Below are positions 23,342-33,135 of a stretch of 41,943 bases of DNA, piece after piece. The notes below the pieces were generated by a model. The model was not told where the DNA came from and made no database searches. It worked only from the letters and a program-made list of their open reading frames with translations. The first letter of the stretch is position 1. Every line of letters begins with the position of its first letter. The stretch lies in NCBI GenBank assembly GCA_910588015.1, contig CAJUOK010000011.1:11519-53461 (forward strand), read 5' to 3'. This DNA is from an uncultured Christensenellaceae bacterium. GTDB lineage: Bacteria; Bacillota; Clostridia; Christensenellales; UBA3700. The position numbers and the translations under genes are program-made.

Positions 23342-24772
23342 TTACACAAAAAAATTTGTTTTATCTTCTAGCATTTTGTCGCGTCTTTGAAGATAGACGT
23401 CAAGTCCTTTGGGATTCGCCAGTCTCTCCAATCTGTTGCCGTCGAATATTCTTTTGGATATTCCGCCTGCGCCGTTGGCAATAATACTCGACACTTCTTC
23501 CATAATATGTATATTATATATACATTCCTTGCCGTCTTTACAATAACCGACGTTTTCCAAATTGCCGCTCATATATTTTTGCTTATACATATAATACGGC
23601 AAATAGCCGCTGTTTTCAAGAGCATTTCGCGCATAATCCACCATAGCGTTTGCCAATTCAAAAGAAGAATTGTCATATCCGCCGACTTTTAACGAAGAAC
23701 CTTTCTTTAATGCAAGCGTATGCACCGTTATGTTGTCGGGAGCAAGCGAAATTGCGCTGTCCACCGAATATTTAAAGTCTTCTAGACTTTCTTGCGGCAA
23801 CATAGCTATCAAGTCCATATTGATATCAAAATCGTATTTCCCGGCCATTTCATATACGTCAAAAATCTCTTGGACGGAGTGACTTCTGCCTATTATATCA
23901 AGCGTTTTTTGATTGAAAGTCTGCGGATTTACCGATATTCTCGTAACTCCGTATTTTGCCATTATATCTAATTTTTGTTTAGTAATCGTGTCCGGTCTCC
24001 CCGCTTCAACAGTAAATTCGTTGCAATCGAACTTTGCCGCCTTGAGAATCCTATCAAAATTCTCATCGTCAATCGACGTCGGAGTGCCTCCGCCAACGTA
24101 AACGGTAGAGACCTTCATTCCCATTTTGTCTATAATTTCTTTTGTGCGTTCCAGTTCTGCGCAAAGTATATCGCAGTATGAAGGAACGAACTTTTTTATT
24201 CTATGTAGCTCCGCGGATATAAACGAACAGTAACTGCACCTCGATACGCATATGGGGATATTGACAAATACGTCCACCTCTCGCTCGTCGGGATTATACC
24301 ATTTAACTTGATTGCGACAAATGCTCTTAATGAGCTGCAACTTGTCCGGCGATACCTTGAGAGTATTTAAAAAGTATTTATCCGCGTCCAAGCCTTTATT
24401 CAACGTCTCGTGATAAAGTTTTGTCGGACGAATCCCCGTCAACGAACCGTACGGCAGTCTCACGTTGAGCAAAGATGATAGATAATCATATAGCGCAACT
24501 TTGGCGTGCCTTTTGAGTTGCGCGTTAAATTTTGTATCGTAATATCCGCTATCTCTATCCGCAAGAAATTTGTTTTCAAGCATAAATCTTCTTAATACTT
24601 TTGAATTATTGTGTTTTATCAAACAATCAAATACTTTTTCTTCTATTTGTAACAATTCCAAGAACAACTCATCACCATCGTCGGAAAGTTCTATATATGG
24701 ATAAAATGCCCTCAAAATATCCTTAAAATCATTGTCAAAATCCTGTCTGTCGCAAGAAAAATTAACCTTCAT
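23342..24772 (-). CDS. hemZ: Coproporphyrinogen III dehydrogenase-like radical SAM enzyme HemZ
   Basis: Oxygen-independent radical-SAM enzyme of the HemN/HemZ family, proposed to act on coproporphyrinogen in haem synthesis. The 476-residue protein has the HemZ-specific N-terminal extension (about 1-165, including YGSLTGIRPTKL). The SAM cluster C175, C179, C182 is in PICVSRCSYC, YVGGGTPTS is the glycine-rich motif, and the C-terminal HemN-type region contains YYMYKQKYMSGNLENVGY. It follows the MBL hydrolase gene by seven bases. No other haem gene is in the window, so the true substrate in this organism is uncertain. No good terminator is seen after it. Confidence 0.9.
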   Translation of the reverse strand: MKVNFSCDRQDFDNDFKDILRAFYPYIELSDDGDELFLELLQIEEKVFDCLIKHNNSKVLRRFMLENKFLADRDSGYYDTKFNAQLKRHAKVALYDYLSSLLNVRLPYGSLTGIRPTKLYHETLNKGLDADKYFLNTLKVSPDKLQLIKSICRNQVKWYNPDEREVDVFVNIPICVSRCSYCSFISAELHRIKKFVPSYCDILCAELERTKEIIDKMGMKVSTVYVGGGTPTSIDDENFDRILKAAKFDCNEFTVEAGRPDTITKQKLDIMAKYGVTRISVNPQTFNQKTLDIIGRSHSVQEIFDVYEMAGKYDFDINMDLIAMLPQESLEDFKYSVDSAISLAPDNITVHTLALKKGSSLKVGGYDNSSFELANAMVDYARNALENSGYLPYYMYKQKYMSGNLENVGYCKDGKECIYNIHIMEEVSSIIANGAGGISKRIFDGNRLERLANPKGLDVYLQRRDKMLEDKTNFFV

Positions 24773-24779
24773 ACGCTTA

Positions 24780-25391
24780 TCAAATCATACTGCTGCAAGC
24801 TCTTTCGTAAACAAGACTTGTCGAAGGTCCGTGTCCGCACAACAGCGTTTTATCTCCCTGTAAATCGAATATCCTTTTTATCGAGTCTTGCAAAGCAACG
24901 ACGTCTCCCCCTCTTAAATCATATCTTCCATATCCGTTTTTAAATACGGTATCTCCGCAAAAAACAACGTCTTCCATAACGTAACAGACTCCTCCCAAAG
25001 AATGTCCCGGAGTGTGCATAACTTTGATTTTTTGTCCGCAAAGTTGAATTATATCCCCCTCTTCAACCGTAATATCTACTTCAAATTTTGGGAATTTTCT
25101 ACCGAATTCAAGAGGATTATCAATAAAATCTATATCCATTTTATGCATATAAATCTGCGCTCCGTACTTTTCTTTAAAAAAGTGCGCTCCGCCTATATGG
25201 TCAAAATGTCCGTGCGTGATTAGAATCGCCTTCAAGTTTAAACCTTGTTGGGATATATACTCCACAATATTGTCGCTCTGCGTTGCGGGGTCTATCAAAA
25301 AACAAGTTTTGTCGGATTGATTTTCCACCAAATAAGTATTAGTCCGCATAAGCCCCAAGACGAAAGTTGTTATTTTGATATTATTATTCAC
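24780..25391 (-). CDS. MBL-fold metallo-hydrolase (glyoxalase II-like, YqgX type)
   Basis: A 203-residue metallo-beta-lactamase-fold hydrolase. The metal motif HGHFDH spans 60-65 (H60, H62, D64, H65). HTPGHSLGG and FCGDTVF supply the further ligands, with a final CGHGPSTS His. It starts with GTG (MNNNIKITTF), supported by GGAG eight bases upstream; no ATG exists nearby. The start is two bases after the dtd stop. Clostridia often carry this gene between dtd and hemZ. A hydroxyacylglutathione hydrolase role is only a family label; the substrate is unknown. Confidence 0.9.
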   Translation of the reverse strand: MNNNIKITTFVLGLMRTNTYLVENQSDKTCFLIDPATQSDNIVEYISQQGLNLKAILITHGHFDHIGGAHFFKEKYGAQIYMHKMDIDFIDNPLEFGRKFPKFEVDITVEEGDIIQLCGQKIKVMHTPGHSLGGVCYVMEDVVFCGDTVFKNGYGRYDLRGGDVVALQDSIKRIFDLQGDKTLLCGHGPSTSLVYERACSSMI

Positions 25392-25393
25392 CT

Positions 25394-25831
25394 TTATTTC
25401 TCCAAAAACATAGTAATAGGTCCGTCGTTGGACATATCAATGTGCATATGTTCCCCGAATACGCCTGTCGCCACCTTGCCCAATCGCCGTTCAAACTCCT
25501 GCGCCGTAAAGTCGTAAAGAGGTTTTGCCTCGTCATACTTTGCCGACTTGGAAAAATCGGGACGACGACCGCTAAACGCGTTGCCGTATAACGTAAAATT
25601 GGACACGACCATAACTTCTCCGCCGACATCGGTCAACGTCTTGTTAAGTTTATTGTTTTCGTCCTTGAATATTCTCATTCCTATTACTCTGTCGACAAGA
25701 TATTTACAAGTTTCAAATGTATCGCCCTGCGTATAACCGACGAGCACCAGATATCCTTCTCCAATTTTTGAAATTTCTTTGTCGCCAACAGTTAATCTTG
25801 CGTGATTTACACGCTGTAATATAACTCTCAT
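25394..25831 (-). CDS. dtd: D-aminoacyl-tRNA deacylase
   Basis: Hydrolyses D-amino acids (and glycine) mischarged on tRNA. At 145 residues it has normal length. The substrate-pocket motif usually written SQFTL reads SNFTLYG here (S77, N78, T80). The cross-subunit Gly-Pro motif is NDGPIT at 135-140. The start overlaps the rel stop by one base (TAATG), and GAGGAG lies inside the end of rel, so the two are coupled, an arrangement conserved throughout Bacillota. Confidence 0.96.
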   Translation of the reverse strand: MRVILQRVNHARLTVGDKEISKIGEGYLVLVGYTQGDTFETCKYLVDRVIGMRIFKDENNKLNKTLTDVGGEVMVVSNFTLYGNAFSGRRPDFSKSAKYDEAKPLYDFTAQEFERRLGKVATGVFGEHMHIDMSNDGPITMFLEK

Positions 25832-28005
25832 TAACTCCTCACGTTCTTCGACGCCCTCTTAATCTCCCTAATACCCTTAACGGATTGCGTAATCTTATCC
25901 ATCAATATTTTAAGCATATTGGCATTTTTGACCTCTACCGAAACTTTGACCGTCGCCAGATTATTTTTTTCCGACTTTGCCGATATACTCGTCATTGCCA
26001 CCTTCATATTTGTAATCAACGTAGCGACCTCTATCACAAGCCCCGTTCTGTCAAAAGCGGAAATAACAAGGTTTGCAATAAATTTTTCGTCTTCAGACGC
26101 CGACCATTGCGTTTCTATTATCCTTTCGTGTTCAAAACTCTTACAATTAGGACAATCAGTCCTATGTATTACCACGCCGCCGTTACGCGATATATATCCG
26201 AGTATTTCATCCCCCGGCAAAGGCGAGCAACATTGTGAAAACCTGTATTTTAAGCCGTGTTCTCCTTTAATTACAACGCCGCCGGTCTGCTTGCGAGCAG
26301 CGGGTTTTTTGGTCATTTGCTCCAACGCAACGTTTTCTTGAAAATGTTCGGATTTATAAAGCTCGACCAATTTATTGATAACTTGAAGCGAAGTTAGTTC
26401 TCCGTAGCCTACAAGCGCCAAAACCTCTTCGGAAGTATTGAGTCCGTACTTTTGACGCACAAACTTCGACCAACTTTCCGTTGCAAGCAAGTCATTCAAC
26501 GCATATCCGCGGTGTTTTGCCTCTTTATCTAAAATATCACGCCCGCGTTTCTCGTTTTCTTCGCGCATTTCTTTTTTGAAAAACGAGCGAATTTTGCTTT
26601 TTGCGCTTGGAGTTATGACAAATTTGAGCCAATCTCTTGACGGACCTTTTGACGTATTGGAAGTAATAACTTCGACCACGTCGCCGTTATTTAGCTTGGT
26701 ACTCACTGGCATAATACGGGAATTGACTTTTATACCCGTACATTTTTCGCCCACTTTGCTGTGTATAGCGTAGGCAAAATCCACGCCCGTCGAACCATTA
26801 GGCAAATTAAAAACGTCGCCTTTTGGCGTAAATACGAAGACTTGGTCGGAATACAAGTCGACTTTGAGCATATCAAGATATTCTTGCGAATCGCTTGCCT
26901 CGTCCTGCAATTGCATTACGTTGCGTATCCAGGCAAGTTTATCGTCTTCGATTTTAGTCGTATCGATATTTGTGCCTTGCTTATATTTCCAATGCGCTGC
27001 GATACCGTATTCCGCTACCTTGTGCATTTCATAAGTACGTATCTGAATCTCGAACGGAGCGCCGTAAGACGTAAGCACAGTCGTATGAAGCGATTGATAA
27101 AGATTGGCTTTGGGCACGGATATATAATCTTTGAATCTACCGGGCAACGGCTTCCACTTGGTGTGTATAGCGCCCAATACAGCATAGCAGTCTTTTACGT
27201 TGTCAACTATTACCCGAAGAGCTATCAAATCGTATATTTGCTCAAACTGTTTGCCTTTATTCAGCTTTCTGTATATGCTGTAAAAATGTTTGGGACGTCC
27301 GTTGACTTCGCCTTTTATTCCCAGTTCGTCAAGCATTTCGTGCAATTCTCCCGAAATGTGATTGACCAAATCCTGTCTCTCAACTTTGGTTTGAGCGACT
27401 TTTTCCGCAATAAAATAATAGCTGTCGGGATATAAATATCTCAAGCATAGGTCTTCAAGCTCTCCCTTTACGCTTGATATACCCAAACGAGCGGCTATAG
27501 GCGCGTATATATCCAACGTCTCTTGCGCAACGCGTTTTTGCCCTTCCTCGTCTTTGAACGACAGCGTTCTCATATTGTGCAGTCTGTCCGCCAACTTTAT
27601 GATAATCACCCTTATGTCGTTGCTCATCGCCATAAACATACGACGCAAATTCTCCGCTTGTTCCTCTAGCTTAGATTTAAAATTAAGCTTCCCGAGCTTT
27701 GTAACTCCTTGAACGAGCGAAAGTACCATAGGACCGAAATTATTGCTGATATCGTCAGAAGTACACTCGGTGTCTTCTATAACGTCGTGCAACAACGCCG
27801 CAACGACGGTATCGCAGTCCAATCCCATATCTATCAATATTTCGGCCACAGCGTTGGGATGAACGAAATATTCCTCTCCCGACTGTCTTTTTTGTCCTGC
27901 GTGAGCCGTCTTGGCATAATAGTAAGCCTTGATTATTTTTTCGGCGTGCGATTCATTGTAATTCTCTTGAACTTTATTTATGAATTTTATTTTTTGCTCT
28001 TCCAC
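25831..28005 (-). CDS. rel: Bifunctional (p)ppGpp synthetase/hydrolase Rel
   Basis: Makes and destroys the stringent-response alarmone (p)ppGpp. The 724-residue protein contains all Rel parts: HD hydrolase with LLHDVIEDT (HD at 73-74), synthetase domain (about 200-340, GRPKHFYSIYRKL), TGS domain (about 395-455), the zinc-finger/helical region with CCSPLPGDEI and a conserved Cys pair (HRTDCPNC), and a C-terminal ACT domain (about 648-720). Hydrolase residues look intact, so the protein should be bifunctional. It starts with GTG, with GAGG six bases upstream. A consensus promoter lies about 30 bases before it. It leads the rel-dtd-MBL-hemZ operon. Confidence 0.97.
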   Translation of the reverse strand: MEEQKIKFINKVQENYNESHAEKIIKAYYYAKTAHAGQKRQSGEEYFVHPNAVAEILIDMGLDCDTVVAALLHDVIEDTECTSDDISNNFGPMVLSLVQGVTKLGKLNFKSKLEEQAENLRRMFMAMSNDIRVIIIKLADRLHNMRTLSFKDEEGQKRVAQETLDIYAPIAARLGISSVKGELEDLCLRYLYPDSYYFIAEKVAQTKVERQDLVNHISGELHEMLDELGIKGEVNGRPKHFYSIYRKLNKGKQFEQIYDLIALRVIVDNVKDCYAVLGAIHTKWKPLPGRFKDYISVPKANLYQSLHTTVLTSYGAPFEIQIRTYEMHKVAEYGIAAHWKYKQGTNIDTTKIEDDKLAWIRNVMQLQDEASDSQEYLDMLKVDLYSDQVFVFTPKGDVFNLPNGSTGVDFAYAIHSKVGEKCTGIKVNSRIMPVSTKLNNGDVVEVITSNTSKGPSRDWLKFVITPSAKSKIRSFFKKEMREENEKRGRDILDKEAKHRGYALNDLLATESWSKFVRQKYGLNTSEEVLALVGYGELTSLQVINKLVELYKSEHFQENVALEQMTKKPAARKQTGGVVIKGEHGLKYRFSQCCSPLPGDEILGYISRNGGVVIHRTDCPNCKSFEHERIIETQWSASEDEKFIANLVISAFDRTGLVIEVATLITNMKVAMTSISAKSEKNNLATVKVSVEVKNANMLKILMDKITQSVKGIREIKRASKNVRS

Positions 28006-28034
28006 TTAAGTCCTCAAAAATCTTTGATACATAT

Positions 28035-28064
28035 ATTATAATACTCTCTGACAAGCGCTGTCAA
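28035..28064 (-). promoter_or_regulatory. Consensus promoter of the rel operon with inverted repeat
   Basis: Perfect TTGACA (28059-28064) and TATAAT (28035-28040) hexamers lie 18 bases apart on the minus strand. The inverted repeat TGACA-N5-TGTCA (28049-28063) covers most of the -35 and the spacer and could be an operator. Confidence 0.75.
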
Positions 28065-28081
28065 TATGCAAAAACTGCAAA

Positions 28082-30376
28082 TCACAAGGCATTTTTTATC
28101 TTTGCATATATAACGCTGTCTTCCAACTTTTTCTTAACGCTAGCGTCGATATAAAATTTATCGGATATTTTGAGAATTCCCAATTCTGCAAATATAGCCG
28201 CAGACAAAACGGCTTCTTCGTAACCCGCGTCTATATATCTCTTAAGCGCATAATACATTTCGCTGACGCTACATACGGCTTTTTCGCTCAACAGCCGTTT
28301 TAATGCCAAAAATATCTCGCCCAAACGTTTATAGGACGGAAGATAAGGTTGGATTTTGCCGCAAATATTACTATTGTCGACACAATACAACTTACAGGAT
28401 TTTCCGACGGCATTTTCAAAAACCTTGCTATCCAACGGATTGTCCAACAAAACGATATTTTTATAATAGCCAAGTCCATTCAATGTCGTTGGCGCAAAAA
28501 TTATCTTTGTCACCGGAGTATATCCGTAAGAAACTCTGTTGCAAGTAAGCAATTTACCGTACTTATTTATATACTTTTCCAAAAAGTCATTGTACGTATC
28601 TATACTGTAAGCGATATAACAAGTGGAATATGAATTATTTCCAAGTTTTATCGCGCCGTCAATATCTATTAGCTCAAGCTTATTCCCGCCTGTTGCAATG
28701 CCAGTCATAACATAATCAACAAAATCTCCCTGCTCCTCAACTTCTTCGCAAACAAACGCGCCGATTTTACCTTGAGCGTATACCTTATTATTGTACTCGG
28801 CAAGCGTAAGCGCATAATATATATCCTTCGGAGTTTTACTTGCCAAAAACTCTTTATATTTCAAGCCTCCAAACATTAACAGTTCTTTATCGGGACGTTT
28901 GCTGACAATATGAGACGTTGCCCCCATCTGAGAAAAGTCCAAAGAGCCTATTTCTTCTTTGAATCTTATCGAAGGATTGCCTTCCCCAAACGGTTCCAAC
29001 ATCTTTATTCCGCGCGCCATATCCATAGCGGAATCTACGTCTTTCATATCTACGTCGTATTTGATTTTTGGCATAAAATAGTCCATAGAAAAATCTTGCA
29101 ACACATATTCGTTGAGTTTTTTATTGAATTGCTCGATATTCTTTTGGTCTATAGAAAGTCCGCAAGCCATCGTATGTCCGCCGAATTTTATAAGCAAATC
29201 ACCGCACTTTGCAACGTATTTCCTTATATCTATGCCGTTTACGCTTCTGCCGCTGCCTTTAAAACAATCTCCGCTTTTCGTGAGCAGTACGCTAGGTCTT
29301 TTGAACGTATCCGTTATTCTCGAAGCGACTATTCCCAATATCCCGTCGTCCCAATAAGGGTTATGTAAAACAATTACAGGGCAATTTTCAAAATCAAATT
29401 CTTTGAGCATATCCAAGCACATTTCCGTCAAATCGTTGGTAAGTTCCATTCTTTTGGAATTAGAATCGTTTATCTCATTGACTATTGTGTCAAGCAAAAA
29501 ATTATCGTCCGTACAAAACAAATCCAAAACTCTGTTTGCGTCGCTTAATCTGCCAAGAGAGTTGATTCTCGGAGCAATTTTGAATCCTATATCGTACGCG
29601 GTCACCTCGTTTTTTATACAAGACGTTATCAACTTCTTTATTCCGCGTCTCACGTTGAAAGAATTTATTATCTTCAATCCGGCTTGAGTTATTATTCTAT
29701 TATCGCCCACAAGCGGCACAACGTCCGCAACCGTGGCTATAGCCGCAATGTCTAGATATTTATCTCTTTCTTTCTCTCCTCCCAATCCTTCTACGATTCG
29801 CAAAGCTACTCCCGCTCCGCAAAGGTCTCTAAAGCAATCTTCTCCTGACATTTTGGGATTGAAAATCAAACAATCGGGCAAAACTTCGCCCATTTCGTGG
29901 TGGTCCGTTATAATAACGTCAAAGCCTAAAACTTCTCTCGCATACTCGACTTCCTCAACTCCCGTTATTCCGCAGTCGACCGTGATAAGCAAGTCGCTCA
30001 AATACTCTTCTGCAAGCCTTTCCAAAGCTTCTACCGACAGCCCGTAGCCATCCGTATGCCTATTGGGCAAAAAACAGTTTACGTCAGCTCCAATCGATTT
30101 AAAATAATTATATAAGATACTCACTCCGCAGACGCCGTCGCAATCGTAATCTCCGTATATTAGTATTTTTTCATTATTATTTATAGCGTATTTTATACGT
30201 TCAATCACTTCGTCAAAGCCCGTATATTTATGTATATCCGTCAAATCGTCCAAAGACGGATATAAAAATTTATATAACTTATCCCTATCGTCATAACCGC
30301 GATTTACCAAAATCTCAATAAGTTTTTTGTCGATAGAAAATTCTTTTGCGAGTTGAACTATTTCTCTTTGCTCCAT
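28082..30376 (-). CDS. recJ: Single-stranded-DNA-specific exonuclease RecJ
   Basis: 5'-to-3' exonuclease for recombination and mismatch repair. The 764-residue protein has the DHH phosphoesterase motifs DYDCDG (76-81), VDCGITG (D134) and TDHHE (158-161), then a DHHA1 domain with GSGRS-type sequence near 395 and GGHTMACGL near 420. A C-terminal extension typical of Bacillota RecJ (about 570-764) follows. AGGTG precedes the ATG. The gene sits between secDF and rel, as in many Clostridia, with no clear promoter of its own; it may rely on read-through past the secDF terminator. Confidence 0.94.
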   Translation of the reverse strand: MEQREIVQLAKEFSIDKKLIEILVNRGYDDRDKLYKFLYPSLDDLTDIHKYTGFDEVIERIKYAINNNEKILIYGDYDCDGVCGVSILYNYFKSIGADVNCFLPNRHTDGYGLSVEALERLAEEYLSDLLITVDCGITGVEEVEYAREVLGFDVIITDHHEMGEVLPDCLIFNPKMSGEDCFRDLCGAGVALRIVEGLGGEKERDKYLDIAAIATVADVVPLVGDNRIITQAGLKIINSFNVRRGIKKLITSCIKNEVTAYDIGFKIAPRINSLGRLSDANRVLDLFCTDDNFLLDTIVNEINDSNSKRMELTNDLTEMCLDMLKEFDFENCPVIVLHNPYWDDGILGIVASRITDTFKRPSVLLTKSGDCFKGSGRSVNGIDIRKYVAKCGDLLIKFGGHTMACGLSIDQKNIEQFNKKLNEYVLQDFSMDYFMPKIKYDVDMKDVDSAMDMARGIKMLEPFGEGNPSIRFKEEIGSLDFSQMGATSHIVSKRPDKELLMFGGLKYKEFLASKTPKDIYYALTLAEYNNKVYAQGKIGAFVCEEVEEQGDFVDYVMTGIATGGNKLELIDIDGAIKLGNNSYSTCYIAYSIDTYNDFLEKYINKYGKLLTCNRVSYGYTPVTKIIFAPTTLNGLGYYKNIVLLDNPLDSKVFENAVGKSCKLYCVDNSNICGKIQPYLPSYKRLGEIFLALKRLLSEKAVCSVSEMYYALKRYIDAGYEEAVLSAAIFAELGILKISDKFYIDASVKKKLEDSVIYAKIKNAL

Positions 30377-30403
30377 TAATTCACCTAAAGCGTAGTATTA
30401 CTT

Positions 30404-30434
30404 AAAAATCGAGAGCGTATTTATCTACGCTCTC
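30404..30434 (-). terminator. Terminator after secDF
   Basis: GAGAGCGTA (30411-30419) pairs with TACGCTCTC (30426-30434). On the minus strand GATTTTT follows. Confidence 0.85.
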
Positions 30435-30442
30435 TTAAGGTT

Positions 30443-31582
30443 TTATTTTACTTTCGCGCCCGCGTACGTCGGACTTTTCTTTAAGCCGTCACGCTTTGCA
30501 ATCTTGCGCTTATCAACCGAATTCTTCATTAAGCAGTATAGCGAAGGAGCGATAACAAGCGAAGAATAGAAACCTGCAATCAAACCGAATATTACTGGCA
30601 ATGCAAATTCTCTTACCGACGCCGTTCCTATAATTGCGAATATCGTAATAGCAACCATAGTCGTGATAGTCGAATTTATAGAACGCGTAAGCGTCTGCAT
30701 TATAGATTCGTTGACCATCTTGTTATTCATCTCTACAACGTTATTCTTAACGTCGTTCTTGAAAGAGCCGCCCAATTTCTTCTTGTTTTCTCTCACTCTG
30801 TCAAATACGACAATCGTGTTGTTTATAGAATAAGAAACTATCGTTATCAATGCCGCAATAAACGCGCTGTTGACTTGAACTCTGAATATGATAACGAGGA
30901 ACACCATCATTGCAACGTCGTGAACAAGTCCTATAATTGCCGCAAAACCGCTCCATATTTCGAATCTTATCATAATATATATCAATATAAACAACAAAGA
31001 CACGCACACTGCAATCAAAGCAGTTCTTATAAGCGAAGCCGAAGCGGTTGCGCCGATATACGACGTGCTGATAGTTATGGAAGAATCTTGATATTCATTG
31101 GTATAATAATCTTTAATTTCGTTTTCCAATATTTGATTTCTATAAGTGGTCAATTCATTTGTCTTAGTATCAAACGTTGACGAAATATTATCATACTTGA
31201 TAACAAGCGACATTTCGCTACCGCTACCCGAAGTCTGAACGTAGCTTATAGAAGCAACAGCCGCGCTTTCGCTTATATCAATACCCAAAGTTTTTGCGTA
31301 TTCGACAACTTGTTTTGCGATTTCGTTACTTGTCAAAACGCTTTCTATCTTATTATAGTGCTTATTGTATTCTTCTTGATTATTAAGAACGTCGGAGCCC
31401 AATTCCACGGTCAATATAGAACCTCCCGCAAAGTCGATACCGATATTAATTCCTTTGGTAATATCCTTGTTTGTTACTGCAAAAGACGTGAAGGCGATAA
31501 CTGCAACCAAGAAGATTATTACAGGAGCGATAGCCCATATCCAATGTTTTTCAACGATTTTAGCGTTAAGTATTTTTTTCAT
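30443..31582 (-). CDS. secF: Protein translocase subunit SecF
   Basis: Works with SecD and the proton gradient to pull exported proteins through SecYEG. The 379-residue protein has a first membrane helix (about 14-36), the signature GINIGIDFAGGS (about 44-55), an extracytoplasmic domain to about 180, and a five-helix RND-type membrane domain with LVHDVAMM and YSINNTIVVFDRVREN. It overlaps secD by four bases (ATGA). The extracytoplasmic domain is somewhat long for SecF. Separate secD and secF genes, rather than the Bacillus fusion, are usual in Clostridia. Confidence 0.96.
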   Translation of the reverse strand: MKKILNAKIVEKHWIWAIAPVIIFLVAVIAFTSFAVTNKDITKGINIGIDFAGGSILTVELGSDVLNNQEEYNKHYNKIESVLTSNEIAKQVVEYAKTLGIDISESAAVASISYVQTSGSGSEMSLVIKYDNISSTFDTKTNELTTYRNQILENEIKDYYTNEYQDSSITISTSYIGATASASLIRTALIAVCVSLLFILIYIMIRFEIWSGFAAIIGLVHDVAMMVFLVIIFRVQVNSAFIAALITIVSYSINNTIVVFDRVRENKKKLGGSFKNDVKNNVVEMNNKMVNESIMQTLTRSINSTITTMVAITIFAIIGTASVREFALPVIFGLIAGFYSSLVIAPSLYCLMKNSVDKRKIAKRDGLKKSPTYAGAKVK

Positions 31583-32994
31583 CGTTCAGCCCCTCCTCTT
31601 TTGGTTTTTTTATTTGAGCCAACGGAAGTTTCTTCTTGCTCTTGCTCATCCTCTTCGGGAATGCCCTTTTCTATATCTCTTTTCAGTCCAAACAATCCGG
31701 CCTTCGACTCGTCGTTGAATACCAAAATACATTCGAGTATCAATCTTGTCAAAAGCAAAGACGCCAAAAGCGAAATGATGATACCTATCAAAAGCGTAAT
31801 ACCAAAGCTCTTTATTGTCGCAGCGCCAAACGCTATAAGCACAACTGCGCCTATGATAGTCGTAACGTTACCGTCGATAATTGCTCCCAACGAACGCTTA
31901 AAGCCCGTCAAAATGGAAGTACGCATTGTTTTTCCGTTCCTATATTCTTCTTTTACGCGCTCAAAGATAATTACGTTGGCGTCGACTGCCATACCAATCG
32001 AAAGCAAAACGCCTGCTATACCCGAAAGCGTAAGTTGTACCCAAGGGAATATCGAGAGGAAGAAAAGATAAGTCAGCGAATAGAACCACAGCGACAAACT
32101 TGCCGCAACGCCCATAAGCTTGTACATTATAATAACATAAAGGAAAATCAAAACAAGACCAACGATACCAGAGATAAGACCTGCTTTGATTGCGGAGCTA
32201 CCCAACGTTGCCGTCAAAGTGTTGCTCTCGGACATTTTCAAAACAAGCGGGAAGGAACCCGATTGAATTCTTACTGCCAAATCGTACGCTTGGTCATAGC
32301 TGTAATTGCCGCTTATAGACGCCGTGCCTTGCGTAATTGCCGAATTTACGTTAGGAGCGATTACGAATTCGTCGTTTATCCATATCGAAAGTTGAGAACC
32401 CGTCAATGCCGTCGTTGCCGTCGAGAACTTTTTAGTACCCTCTTCCGTAAAACTCAAAACAACTTCGTAATACCCCGTCGAATCGTCATATCTTACGCCC
32501 GTGCTTGCAATATCGGTACCCGTAAACTTTTCTTCAAGTTTAACTTTACCGTTTGCGTCGTTGAGAGAAAGGTCTCCCTCTTTGCCGTCTACATACTCTT
32601 TGAATTCAAAACTCGAAGGACGTCCAATCAAGCTAAAGATTCTTTCCGGGTCGTCTTCGTCTGGAATTTCCACGCGAATTCTTTTGTTTGATTCCGTAAC
32701 CTGCGCTTCTGTGTATCCTTTGCTGAAAAGCAACGATTCCAAACTCGCCATAGTACCTTTAATCAAATTATCTATATCACTTTTTTGTTCGTCGGTAAGT
32801 TTTGATTCGTCAACCTCGTAAACCGCGTATACGCCGCCGCTGAGGTCGAGACCCAAACTTATATTAGTGATATAGGCATAATAATTCGTAATACCCAATT
32901 CTCCGTTGTCAAGAGATAGAAATCCAAAGACGGAGCCGAGTACAATAAGTATTGCCAAGACTGTCAAAATCACAATTGACTGCCACTTTTTCAC
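31579..32994 (-). CDS. secD: Protein translocase subunit SecD
   Basis: Membrane partner of SecF in post-translocation protein export. The 471-residue protein has an N-terminal helix (about 8-27), the SecD signature LGLDLSGGVYAVYEV (about 47-61), an extracytoplasmic P1-type domain, and a C-terminal six-helix region with the motif MAVDANVIIFERVKEE. A charged tail (EEDEQEQEE) ends the protein. It begins with GTG, supported by AGGAGG about ten bases upstream. A TTGACT/TATAAT promoter precedes the operon. Confidence 0.96.
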   Translation of the reverse strand: MKKWQSIVILTVLAILIVLGSVFGFLSLDNGELGITNYYAYITNISLGLDLSGGVYAVYEVDESKLTDEQKSDIDNLIKGTMASLESLLFSKGYTEAQVTESNKRIRVEIPDEDDPERIFSLIGRPSSFEFKEYVDGKEGDLSLNDANGKVKLEEKFTGTDIASTGVRYDDSTGYYEVVLSFTEEGTKKFSTATTALTGSQLSIWINDEFVIAPNVNSAITQGTASISGNYSYDQAYDLAVRIQSGSFPLVLKMSESNTLTATLGSSAIKAGLISGIVGLVLIFLYVIIMYKLMGVAASLSLWFYSLTYLFFLSIFPWVQLTLSGIAGVLLSIGMAVDANVIIFERVKEEYRNGKTMRTSILTGFKRSLGAIIDGNVTTIIGAVVLIAFGAATIKSFGITLLIGIIISLLASLLLTRLILECILVFNDESKAGLFGLKRDIEKGIPEEDEQEQEETSVGSNKKTKRGGAER

Positions 32995-33028
32995 CTTATT
33001 TTAGCCTCCTAAAATATTAGTCTATTCT

Positions 33029-33057
33029 ATTATATATATATAATAATAATAAGTCAA
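33029..33057 (-). promoter_or_regulatory. Sigma-A type promoter of secDF
   Basis: TTGACT (33052-33057) and TATAAT (33029-33034) are spaced 17 bases apart on the minus strand. Confidence 0.7.
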
Positions 33058-33079
33058 TAAAAATTCTTGACTTTTCGCT

Positions 33080-33117
33080 CAAAAATTATAGCCGACATAA
33101 AAATATTTACGTCGGCT
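33080..33117 (-). terminator. Terminator after the DUF1292 gene
   Basis: AGCCGAC (33090-33096) pairs with GTCGGCT (33111-33117), with further TAAA/TTTA pairing inside. On the minus strand ATAATTTTTG follows. Confidence 0.8.
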
Positions 33118-33135
33118 AACAATCAAATTTTTATA

